Translations under genes and position numbers: made by a program
Source of the DNA: CAYVQB01 sp964453985
Lineage (GTDB): Bacteria > Babelota > Babeliae > Babelales > UASB340
NCBI GenBank assembly: GCA_964453985.1
Contig: CAYVQB010000010.1
Span: 1 to 32,362 of the forward strand
Direction: 5' to 3'
Length of the DNA: 32,362 bases
Part shown: piece after piece, positions 23,823 to 30,844 of the stretch
How positions within the stretch are numbered: the first letter of the stretch is position 1
Layout of the letters: each line of letters opens with the position of its first letter
The notes under the pieces: model-generated
Databases searched by the model: none
Seen by the model: only the letters and a program-made list of their open reading frames with translations
Told to the model about the DNA's origin: nothing

Positions 23823-25817
23823 ATGTACGTACTAGTTAGACTCATAAAAGGTTTTGGTAAACCTCTTTTTTATCGCATCCCAGAAAGCAATACTGTAAAC
23901 ATAGAAATTGGAAAAATCTTAAATGTTCCAATAAAAAATCAATTCAAGCCAGCATTAGTTCTAAGAATTTATAACAGATTACCTGAGAGTGTAAATTTTG
24001 ACATAAAAGATTTTGTAAACGTACACGACTTTCCAGATGATACTAACTATAGAAGCTTTTTGGAAAAGATCGCAAAATTTTACTTTATGCCAACTCTGCA
24101 TTTTTATCGTAGGATTAACAGTTTTTTATTAAAAAAACCTAGGATTAAACCGTTCGATCAAAGTAATAAAAAAAAGGCTTTACCGAGCGAAAATAAAACG
24201 CCCATCCTAACCCAAGAACAACAAGAAGTAGTAAACTATGTACAAGAATTTATCAAAGAACCAACATATAAACCAACGCTAATTCATGGCGTAACAGGTT
24301 CAGGTAAAACAGAAGTTTATAAAAATCTAATTATACAAAGCATAGAAAAAAACAAATCAGTTATATTATTGCTTCCAGAAGTCAGCCTGAGTTTACAGTT
24401 TCAATATTTATTAGAAAAACAATTACCTGAAAATATAAAAATAATAAGTTTTCACTCTGCAAGCAGACCATCTGAAAAAGAAGAATTATGGCAAAGGCTA
24501 ATAAGCAACCAGCCCACACTAATAATCGGTGTACACTTACCTATACTGCTGCCAATTGCAAATCTTGGATTGATTATTATTGACGAAGAACATGAACAAA
24601 ACTTTCAAGAAAAGAAACATCCAAAAATAAATAGTAAAGAGGTAGCTATATGGAGAGCACAGCATTACAATATTCCAATTATATTGGGCTCTGCAACACC
24701 AAGCATAAACTCTTTATACAGCTGTAAAAAAAATTCTTGGAAATATTTTCAACTAAAAAAAAGATTCTCTGGACGTTTACCTGAAATTCAAACTGTTTTA
24801 TTAAATCAAAAAGTGAAAAAACGAAGGCCTAGCTTCTGGATAAGCCAAGAGCTACATGATGCAATATTAGATAGATTAGAAAAAAAAGAACAAATCATAA
24901 TTTATCTAAACAGAAGAGGGTATAGCTTTTTTGTTCAATGTAAAAAATGTGGTTTTATCTTCCAATGCCCAGATTGCTCCGTAAGTTTAACCGTACACTC
25001 AAATAACGATAACATTAAATTGCATTGTCACTACTGTGACTATAAACAAGACCTACCTAGCAGTTGTCCTGAATGCAAAGCCGGTAATAAAGAATTACTT
25101 AAAAAAGGTATAGGCACGCAACAGGCTGTAAACATTATAAAAAACCTTTTCCCACAAGCATTGGTAGAGCGTGCAGATTTAGATTCAACAAGCAAAAAAA
25201 GATCTTGGCAAGAAACTGTACAGAACTTTGATGAAGGCAAAATAGATATCCTGATTGGCACACAGGTCATAACAAAGGGTTATCACTTTCCTAATGTTAC
25301 ACTTGTTGGAATATTATGGGCAGACTTGAATTTGCATTTCCCTGTTTTTAACGCAAGCGAAACAACTTTACAGCAATTAATTCAAGTTGCAGGCCGTGCC
25401 GGGCGAGGAGAAAAAAAAAGTTGTGTTATAGTTCAAACTATGCAGGATCATGATATTTTTAAATATCTTCATGAGCCTGACTATCTTAAGTTTTGCAAGC
25501 AAGAGCTTGAACTAAGAGAAATGGTAAAGTACCCTCCATTTATTCGTTTGGTACAGATTGAACTCAAAAATACAGACTCTTATAGGATAGAACAAGATGC
25601 TTATGATCTTCACCAAAATTTAGAACTAATTAATAATAAATATAATTTGGATATTAGAATTCTTGGCCCATCAAAACCGGTTGTTCATAGAATCCAAAAA
25701 ACAGAATCTCGCTTGATATATCTAAAAGCTAAATCTTTTAAGAATGTTCACGAGTTGATTAATAAAATTAATCTAGACGCCTTTAATAGTAAGATTTATA
25801 TTATTCCAACACCATAA
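23823..25817 (+). CDS. priA: Primosomal replication restart helicase PriA
   Basis: A 664-residue superfamily 2 helicase that recognises stalled forks and reloads the replisome. The N-terminal 3'-DNA-binding domain covers about 1-105. Walker A is GVTGSGKT (156-163), motif II DEEH (254-257), and motif III GSATPS. A zinc region holds eight cysteines in pairs (CKKC, CPDC, CHYC, CPEC). The C-terminal helicase motifs are GTQVITKGYHFPNVTLVG and QLIQVAGRAGRG. Size is shorter than E. coli (732) because the N-terminal region is compact. Two family boxes differ: the usual GTRSALFAP reads GVHLPILLP, and the aromatic-rich loop after DEEH is divergent. It follows the DUF374 gene by 13 bases. DnaB, DnaT or PriB are not in the window. 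Confidence 0.95.
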   Translation: MYVLVRLIKGFGKPLFYRIPESNTVNIEIGKILNVPIKNQFKPALVLRIYNRLPESVNFDIKDFVNVHDFPDDTNYRSFLEKIAKFYFMPTLHFYRRINSFLLKKPRIKPFDQSNKKKALPSENKTPILTQEQQEVVNYVQEFIKEPTYKPTLIHGVTGSGKTEVYKNLIIQSIEKNKSVILLLPEVSLSLQFQYLLEKQLPENIKIISFHSASRPSEKEELWQRLISNQPTLIIGVHLPILLPIANLGLIIIDEEHEQNFQEKKHPKINSKEVAIWRAQHYNIPIILGSATPSINSLYSCKKNSWKYFQLKKRFSGRLPEIQTVLLNQKVKKRRPSFWISQELHDAILDRLEKKEQIIIYLNRRGYSFFVQCKKCGFIFQCPDCSVSLTVHSNNDNIKLHCHYCDYKQDLPSSCPECKAGNKELLKKGIGTQQAVNIIKNLFPQALVERADLDSTSKKRSWQETVQNFDEGKIDILIGTQVITKGYHFPNVTLVGILWADLNLHFPVFNASETTLQQLIQVAGRAGRGEKKSCVIVQTMQDHDIFKYLHEPDYLKFCKQELELREMVKYPPFIRLVQIELKNTDSYRIEQDAYDLHQNLELINNKYNLDIRILGPSKPVVHRIQKTESRLIYLKAKSFKNVHELINKINLDAFNSKIYIIPTP

Positions 25818-26150
25818 GCTTAACAAAGTACAGGAGCACGCACTTGCAGCGCCATCCAGCCTTCGCCAAGGCTTCGGCGAGATAAATACGCTCTGTGCTA
25901 CCCAAGATTCGCCTGCTTACGCAGACTATAACGAAAAAAGCACCAAGCCCTGCAAGGGCGCCTAACGTTAGCCCATTGCGTAAGTGCTTCACTGAAGCTG
26001 TGGGTATAAGTAAAACCATAAGACTCTGAGCCCTGGAAGGGCGGCTCAATTAAAACAAAATATCTTTACGTTTTATAAAAAACTTTATATTCTTATTCCC
26101 CCTTGATATCGTCAATTAAAAATTAAACAAAAACTTATTTAGGAGACATA
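25818..26150. other. Gene-free 333-base spacer
   Basis: No credible gene. It holds a GC-richer, hairpin-filled block (25834-26052, listed separately) and then about 100 A/T-rich bases leading to the AGGAGA ribosome-binding site of the gene at 26151. A minus-strand open frame of 82 codons crosses the block but its protein looks like translated repeat. Confidence 0.7.
25834..26052. repeat. GC-rich hairpin island (copy 2)
   Basis: Contrasts sharply with the A/T-rich surroundings and contains at least five short perfect hairpins: GCCTT/AAGGC (25859-25863 with 25868-25872), overlapping TCGCC/GGCGA (25863-25867 with 25876-25880), CTGC/GCAG (25913-25916 with 25921-25924), GCCCT/AGGGC (25947-25951 with 25955-25959), GCTTC/GAAGC (25986-25990 with 25994-25998) and GCCCT/AGGGC (26030-26034 with 26038-26042). 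CGTTAGCCC at 25966 with TGCGT 11 bases on, and CAATTAAAA at the edge, are shared with the island at 12893-12955. It could be a dispersed repeat, a structured RNA or a transcription end region. Confidence 0.6.
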
Positions 26151-26450
26151 ATGAAAACTTTATATAAACTATTTCTTATTACTTTTATTTTGTTTTTTGC
26201 TAATTCAAAAATATATTTAACGGAAACAGAACAAGATCATGACGATCAAATTATACGAAGCTTCGTAAAGAATATAGAAAACTTCACAGATTTCGAAAAA
26301 GTCACACCTATATATAAAAAAGCTAAACAAGAGCTTAAAAATAAAGAAAACAAAGTAAAATTAATAAAAGTCATAGAAACTTGGATGAATAAGTTATTCA
26401 AAGAAGAAAATTCGCCTACTCTTAATAGACTAATGTTGCGAATAAGGTAA
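26151..26450 (+). CDS. Small secreted hypothetical protein
   Basis: A 99-residue protein of unknown family. AGGAGACATA precedes the ATG. A signal peptide is likely (MKTLYKLFLITFILFFANSK, then IYLTETEQ). The mature part of about 78 residues is strongly charged (Lys and Glu) and helical in character, unlike the beta-rich proteins of the family that begins at 26647, so I do not group it with them. No cysteines or known motif. It is separated from the next gene by 196 bases that contain a strong promoter, so it is transcribed separately. Confidence 0.6.
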   Translation: MKTLYKLFLITFILFFANSKIYLTETEQDHDDQIIRSFVKNIENFTDFEKVTPIYKKAKQELKNKENKVKLIKVIETWMNKLFKEENSPTLNRLMLRIR

Positions 26451-26553
26451 ATCCAGACAAATAAACTAAAACTTGCCTTTTAGGTCTAAAAAGCCTATAT
26501 TCCATTTCCCTAAATTAATTTTTTAATAGAAAAATAAGGGTTTTTACGCCCAT

Positions 26554-26582
26554 TTGATATATAATTTCATATTTGGTATAAT
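26554..26582 (+). promoter_or_regulatory. Promoter of the tandem secreted-protein family
   Basis: TTGATA (26554-26559), 17-bp spacer, perfect TATAAT (26577-26582) preceded by TGG (extended -10). It lies 65 bases before the first family gene; leader about 58 nt. Confidence 0.75.
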
Positions 26583-26646
26583 ATTTCTAATATAAATTGT
26601 TTATATTTTTAAATCATTTTATTAACCGTTTTAATAGGAGTTTTTC

Positions 26647-27066
26647 ATGAAAAAACTTAATTATTTATTTTTAGCTGGCTTATTGGCAACAGGAATCGCT
26701 AGCGCGTCAAGACCCCCAAGAACAACAACAACCTTTAAAAATGAGCTTTCCAAAGAAATAGAAATATATATTGTGCCTGATCACCTAAACCCAGTTTTCC
26801 CATTCCCTAAATTTATTATCCCTGCCAATAGCAAACGATCATTCAACACAGATTACCTAAGAAACGTCTCCGAAGTTCACATTAATGTAAAACCCCGAAG
26901 TTTTTATTTCGATACAGCTTTAATCAGAAATGGAAAATTCCGTATAACGAATATATCAACACACACAGAACACAATACACCTTATGTAAAATTAGACGTT
27001 CTTAATCCAGACGAAAACTTAATAGTAAATGCAGATTTAGACAAAATAGATTATTTGAATAGATAA
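26647..27066 (+). CDS. Secreted beta-rich family protein, paralogue 1
   Basis: A 139-residue protein with signal peptide MKKLNYLFLAGLLATGIASA (1-20). The mature part begins with TTTTFKNELSKEIEIYIV and is rich in beta-forming residues. Residues around 82-112 (RSFYFD, then G..RITNISTHTE) align by eye with RSFIFD and G.YTINSIRTET of paralogue 2, and the C-termini share Y.(V/I)..(L/I). No cysteines; no known domain recognised. The shape suggests a small immunoglobulin-like or beta-sandwich module, which is inference. It is the first gene after a strong promoter, with TAGGAG before the ATG, and is followed 9 bases later by a terminator-like hairpin that precedes paralogue 2. Confidence 0.75.
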   Translation: MKKLNYLFLAGLLATGIASASRPPRTTTTFKNELSKEIEIYIVPDHLNPVFPFPKFIIPANSKRSFNTDYLRNVSEVHINVKPRSFYFDTALIRNGKFRITNISTHTEHNTPYVKLDVLNPDENLIVNADLDKIDYLNR

Positions 27067-27075
27067 ACTAAAATT

Positions 27076-27104
27076 AAAGGCGCGATGAAAATTGCGCCTT
27101 TTTT
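27076..27104 (+). terminator. Terminator-like hairpin between paralogues 1 and 2
   Basis: An 11-bp stem AAAGGCGCGAT (27076-27086) with ATTGCGCCTTT (27091-27101, one G-U pair), a GAAA tetraloop and six T bases (27099-27104). It ends only 17 bases before the next ATG, so it may attenuate rather than fully stop transcription into the rest of the cluster. Confidence 0.85.
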
Positions 27105-27121
27105 ATAATCAAAAGGTTATC

Positions 27122-27535
27122 ATGAAAAAACTTAATTATTTGTTTTTAGCAGGCTTATTGGTAACTGGAATTGTTTTTGCTAGAGATGTGATAGAGGAAG
27201 ATATAGCTTTACCAGCAACATCAACAACAACATTTCACAATAACTCAGGTCAGAATCTTAACTTACAAGTAGCAGGACGAGATAGTGTACCAATAGGAGC
27301 AAGCTTACCAGTTAATACTCCTAATATACTGACCGCAATAGAATTCGGAAGTCGAAGCTTTATTTTTGATGAAATAATCTCAGAAGGCGATTACACAATA
27401 AATAGCATACGAACAGAAACTAGATTAGAGCAAGATGACTACGGTTTTGGACCCGAAGATACTATAAAATATTATTACGTAATAAATATTACTGATCCTA
27501 CAGGAAGAAACATGCTTTTGAGCCGTCCTATATAA
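27122..27535 (+). CDS. Secreted beta-rich family protein, paralogue 2
   Basis: A 137-residue protein. I place the start at 27122 rather than at the in-frame ATG 27092: the latter lies inside the hairpin, while 27122 follows AAAGG and gives the signal peptide MKKLNYLFLAGLLVTGIVFA, nearly identical to paralogue 1. The first 54 coding bases of the two genes differ at only 6 positions, whereas the mature parts share only scattered residues (STTTFHNN, RSFIFDE, GDYTINSIRTET, YYVINITDP). This shows duplication followed by divergence of the exported part. No cysteine or known domain in the mature protein. It probably depends on read-through of the hairpin at 27076-27104, as no clear promoter of its own is seen. 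Confidence 0.75.
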   Translation: MKKLNYLFLAGLLVTGIVFARDVIEEDIALPATSTTTFHNNSGQNLNLQVAGRDSVPIGASLPVNTPNILTAIEFGSRSFIFDEIISEGDYTINSIRTETRLEQDDYGFGPEDTIKYYYVINITDPTGRNMLLSRPI

Positions 27536-27564
27536 ATTTAAGAAAACAAAATTAAAGGTTTATC

Positions 27565-28005
27565 ATGAAAAAATTATTAATTTTATTTTTAGCAACAATA
27601 TTATCAACCAGCGCCTTTGGCATGGAAGAACGCGAGCCTACAGGAGAAACCTATGCTACCAGAAGAATCCCTTTGACTGTTATCGTAAATAATACAGACA
27701 AAATAATGTATGTACTTATAAAACTGAAATGGCTAGAAATCGAAGGTAAATCCCAACTTGGCGTCAGCACAGACTCACTAAACAATGATGAATCATCTGT
27801 TTCAATAATATTACAAGGTTCGGAATATCCACCTATCGACCTCATTGACAATACAGAAAGAGAAAAGCTACAACCCGGTCGATACATTATAAAAGAAATA
27901 AAAAGCGGAGAATTAATAACTACAGCATCAAAAGATACAGGTCACGATGCAACAGAATATATAAACATAGTTCCAACGTTAGACGTAGACTTTGAAGAAT
28001 TTTAA
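27565..28005 (+). CDS. Secreted beta-rich family protein, paralogue 3
   Basis: A 146-residue protein with signal peptide MKKLLILFLATILSTSAFG (about 1-19). The mature part includes IPLTVIVNNTDKIMYVLIKL, matching the N-N-(S/T) turn followed by alternating hydrophobics in the other paralogues, and LQPGRYIIKEIKSGE, which corresponds to the G.Y.I..I segment of paralogue 2. No cysteines. The leader AAAATTAAAGGTTTATC before the ATG resembles that of paralogue 2. The gap from paralogue 2 is 29 bases with no terminator, so they are likely cotranscribed. Family membership is judged by eye and is weaker than for the first pair. Confidence 0.7.
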   Translation: MKKLLILFLATILSTSAFGMEEREPTGETYATRRIPLTVIVNNTDKIMYVLIKLKWLEIEGKSQLGVSTDSLNNDESSVSIILQGSEYPPIDLIDNTEREKLQPGRYIIKEIKSGELITTASKDTGHDATEYINIVPTLDVDFEEF

Positions 28006-28027
28006 TATAAAAAATAGAGGAAATATT

Positions 28028-28369
28028 ATGAAAAAGAAAATATTATTAAGCTTATCGCTCTTACTTACAGCAGGAGCATTTTTTAATTTAACAGCAATGG
28101 AAGAATATGCACAACACTTGCAAGAACAAGGAGTAGAAACGCGTCTGGTTACAATAACAAACAACTCCGAAGAAATTATACAGTTTACATTCGAGGATGT
28201 AATAGGAGAAATAGGTCCTAATCAAACAATACCCGTAACACTTCCAACACGTATACCCTTCATAGCTATACATAGTACTGCCGGCCAAGATGATATTCCA
28301 ACTGATTTTAATCAAATAATAGTAGATCCCATTACTCAATACGTCGCCATGATTAAAGCCATTAAATAA
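28028..28369 (+). CDS. Secreted beta-rich family protein, paralogue 4 (short)
   Basis: A 113-residue protein. The start at 28028 is chosen because AGAGGAAAT precedes it and a signal peptide begins there (MKKKILLSLSLLLTAGAFFN, then LTAMEE); the longer in-frame start at 27992 would add 12 polar residues and overlap paralogue 3. The mature part has RLVTITNNSEEIIQFTFED, the same turn-strand pattern as the others, then GPNQTIPVTL, similar in placement to the IPANSKRSF and VPIGASLPV segments of paralogues 1 and 2. It is the shortest member and lacks the last part of the fold. A bidirectional terminator follows the stop by 15 bases. Confidence 0.68.
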   Translation: MKKKILLSLSLLLTAGAFFNLTAMEEYAQHLQEQGVETRLVTITNNSEEIIQFTFEDVIGEIGPNQTIPVTLPTRIPFIAIHSTAGQDDIPTDFNQIIVDPITQYVAMIKAIK

Positions 28370-28384
28370 ATCGAATTTAACATT

Positions 28385-28425
28385 AAAAAATAAGGGCGCT
28401 ATAAAAATAGCGCCCTTATTTTTTT
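28385..28425. terminator. Bidirectional terminator
   Basis: A perfect 18-bp stem (28385-28402 with 28407-28424) and AAAA loop, core AAGGGCGCTAT/ATAGCGCCCTT, with T runs on both strands. It separates the secreted family (+) from the OmpA-like gene (-). Confidence 0.92.
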
Positions 28426-28444
28426 AACGAAATCTAATTAACAA

Positions 28445-29152
28445 TTAAGCAGCGATTGAAATTTCGCTTCTACGGTTAACTGATAATTCAGCAACATATT
28501 GATCTTTAGTCTTGCCTTCTTTATCAACAAAAGAAGCAGGAATCTCTTTTCCACAACCAACAGTCTTTATTTTATCTTCAGGAATACCACTCTTTACCAT
28601 TTCCTTCTTGATAACCTGTGCACGTCTCTCAGAAAGAGGCAAATTAAAACTTGGAGCACCTAATTCACATGTGTGTCCATGAACGGCAATAGATTTACCT
28701 TCTTTTACTGCATCTTTAGCAAGAGCAATATCTTCTTTCAAAGCTTCTTTTTGATCAGCTCTAACTTCATTCTTATTTAAATCAAAAAGAACTGTCTTAA
28801 ACTGAACATCTTGAGCATCATTATCATAATCCTGCCATGAAACAAAAGATTCATCTTTATCATCTTCATTAGCAGCAACTAAAGTTCCAGAATCCTTCTC
28901 ATCACCAAAAGCATAAAGATCTTTTAAATCTTCTTTACCATCAGAGGCTTCATCAACGAAAGCAAATTCAGAAATATTACTGTCATCATTAACAAAAAAA
29001 GACTCAACCTCTTCTTGCAACACAGGAATATGTGATTGAGCTAAAGTTTTATTAGAAGTCGCAACAACCTCTTTTTTCTTGCCACAACCAGAGGTCAACA
29101 AGACTAACCCAACACCTAAAACATATAATGGTAAATTCTTTTGAATATTCAC
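28445..29152 (-). CDS. OmpA-family lipoprotein (Pal-like)
   Basis: A 235-residue outer-membrane lipoprotein. The signal peptide ends LLTSGC, making Cys23 the likely lipid attachment site. Residues about 24-110 form an acidic linker with Asp/Glu-rich stretches. Residues about 115-235 are an OmpA-C domain that binds peptidoglycan: VLFDLNKNEV, then HGHTCELGAPSFNLPLSERRA and GIPEDKIKTVGCGKE, with RRSEI near the end. The form resembles Pal, which tethers the outer membrane to the cell wall, but without tolB or tolA nearby the Pal name is not secure. The linker of about 90 residues is longer than in E. coli Pal. It faces the secreted family across a shared terminator. Confidence 0.88.
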   Translation of the reverse strand: MNIQKNLPLYVLGVGLVLLTSGCGKKKEVVATSNKTLAQSHIPVLQEEVESFFVNDDSNISEFAFVDEASDGKEDLKDLYAFGDEKDSGTLVAANEDDKDESFVSWQDYDNDAQDVQFKTVLFDLNKNEVRADQKEALKEDIALAKDAVKEGKSIAVHGHTCELGAPSFNLPLSERRAQVIKKEMVKSGIPEDKIKTVGCGKEIPASFVDKEGKTKDQYVAELSVNRRSEISIAA

Positions 29153-29255
29153 AAAAAAATCCTTCTATTAGAAATAAATAAACATGAAAACCGTACTGAT
29201 CACAGACTTTAACACATTTTCTTTAAATTTCCTACTCATTATTACTAAGATTGTT

Positions 29256-29261
29256 TATAAT
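29256..29261 (+). promoter_or_regulatory. -10 element candidate for rng-gatB
   Basis: A perfect TATAAT lies 31 bases before the TTG at 29293; no convincing -35. If used, it excludes the earlier in-frame TTG at 29251 as start because transcription would begin after it. Confidence 0.4.
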
Positions 29262-29292
29262 CATAGTAGTAATATTTAGATTGGAGTATATT

Positions 29293-30810
29293 TTGAAAAA
29301 AATTTTAATAAACAAAAACAGCTGGCAAACAAGAATTGCCATACTGGAGAACAATAACTTAGTAGATATCTATTTTGATACACATACCAAACAAGATTTG
29401 GAAAAGTGCTTTTTTAAAGGCCGTGTAGCAAAAGTACTACCGGGCATTCAAACCACCTTTGTTGACATAGGTCAAAAAAAGGCAGGTTTTTTGCATATTT
29501 CAGAAATAGACCGAGCTCTTGCTACAGAAAAAACAGCAGAATTTTTGCAGGTTGATGATACAACAGAGCAAGCAGGTCTACAAAGAAAAATCAAAAATGC
29601 CATAAGTATTGAAAAAATATTCAATGCGGGACAAGATATCCTAGTACAAGCTATAAAAGAACCAGTGTATGAAAAGGGCGCGAAGCTTACAACTTGTTTC
29701 ACGCTACCTGGAAAATTTGTGGTACTAATGCCTAACATTCCCCAAATAGGCATCTCAAAAAAAATAGAAAAAAGAGAAGAGAGAATAAGATTAAAGGAAA
29801 TCTTATTAAAAAATTTACCCAAAGATATGGGTGCCATCATCAGAACAACCTCTGAAAATAGAAGTGAAAAAGATATTAAAAAAGATCTTTCTTTCTTAAT
29901 ATCCACTTGGAACTCTATTCAAAAGAAGTTTAAAAGATCAAAGGCCGGCGATAAAATACATGAAGATGTTCCTTTTGCTTTAAGAGCGGTTCGTGACCAT
30001 CTAGACGAAGATGTTGAAATGGTTATAGTGGATGATCCAAAAGAACAGTCCCTATTATACAAGTTTGTAAAAGGCTTCACCCCTGAACAAGCAGATAAAA
30101 TTAAATATTATCAAGGACCACCAGAACTTTTTGAAAAGTTCGATATAAATAAACAAATAGATAAAGCCTTAGATAAGAAGGTAGCTCTTAAATCGGGTGG
30201 ATCTTTAATTATAGAAACAACCGAAGCCATGACTGTTGTTGATGTTAACACTGGTAAATACACCGGAAAAGACAATCTGGAAGATACCATCTTAAAAACT
30301 AATCTAGAGGCTGCGGGAGAAGTAGCTCGACAATTAAGATTACGTAATATAGGCGGTCTTATTGTTATAGATTTTATTGATATGGCAAGCCAGGGCAACA
30401 GGCTAAAGCTTTCAAGGTTTTTGGAGAAAACTTTAAGAGAAAAAGATAAGTATCAATCAGTAACATTAAAAATCTCTGAATTTGGATTAGTCCAAATGAC
30501 AAGAAAGCGTTCAGGCAAAACCCTAGTACAACAACTTACAAATGTATGCCCAACATGTAGTTCATACGGATTTATAAAATCCGTTTCAACAATAAGCTTT
30601 GAAGTTTTGAGAGATTTCAAAAATGAAGTCTTAAGACAGCATCTTAAAGGGTCAATAATTTTGCTTGTCTCTGGACCTGTTTTTAAATATCTTATCAATA
30701 ATGAATATCAATCAATACTGAGTCTAGAGAAACAACTCGGATGCAAAGTTGTCTTAGAAAGCAATGAAAAATTACAGCTTGCTCAATTTAAGATTGAAAA
30801 AGTAAAATAA
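29293..30810 (+). CDS. rng: Ribonuclease G/E family endoribonuclease
   Basis: Cleaves single-stranded RNA during rRNA maturation and mRNA decay. I choose TTG at 29293: TTGGAG lies about 8 bases upstream and the protein then starts KKILINKNSWQTRIAI, like RNase G; the earlier in-frame TTG at 29251 adds a hydrophobic run and overlaps a -10 element. The S1 domain holds KGRVAKVLPGIQTTFVDIG. Catalytic Asp317 (VVDVNTG) and Asp360 (VIDFIDM) are 43 residues apart, as in RNase E (303 and 346). The zinc-link CPTC is at 419-422, matching CPRC of RNase E. At 505 residues it has no long RNase E C-terminal scaffold, so RNase G type is likelier. gatB follows after 34 bases. Confidence 0.93.
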   Translation: MKKILINKNSWQTRIAILENNNLVDIYFDTHTKQDLEKCFFKGRVAKVLPGIQTTFVDIGQKKAGFLHISEIDRALATEKTAEFLQVDDTTEQAGLQRKIKNAISIEKIFNAGQDILVQAIKEPVYEKGAKLTTCFTLPGKFVVLMPNIPQIGISKKIEKREERIRLKEILLKNLPKDMGAIIRTTSENRSEKDIKKDLSFLISTWNSIQKKFKRSKAGDKIHEDVPFALRAVRDHLDEDVEMVIVDDPKEQSLLYKFVKGFTPEQADKIKYYQGPPELFEKFDINKQIDKALDKKVALKSGGSLIIETTEAMTVVDVNTGKYTGKDNLEDTILKTNLEAAGEVARQLRLRNIGGLIVIDFIDMASQGNRLKLSRFLEKTLREKDKYQSVTLKISEFGLVQMTRKRSGKTLVQQLTNVCPTCSSYGFIKSVSTISFEVLRDFKNEVLRQHLKGSIILLVSGPVFKYLINNEYQSILSLEKQLGCKVVLESNEKLQLAQFKIEKVK

Positions 30811-30844
30811 AAATTTACGTCAATATAAGACACGAGGACAAATT

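Noticed and set aside
25801..26049. Minus-strand 82-codon open frame over the GC-rich island
   Set aside because: It overlaps the priA end, lacks a ribosome-binding site, and its sequence follows hairpin repeats rather than a protein fold.
26474..26500. TTTTAG/CTAAAA palindrome as terminator of the gene at 26151
   Set aside because: The stem is only six weak pairs with a two-base loop and no T run, so it does not support a terminator call.
29251..29292. Longer N-terminus for the RNase G/E gene from TTG 29251
   Set aside because: The extension overlaps a TATAAT element, has no ribosome-binding site, and is not family-like; TTG at 29293 fits better.
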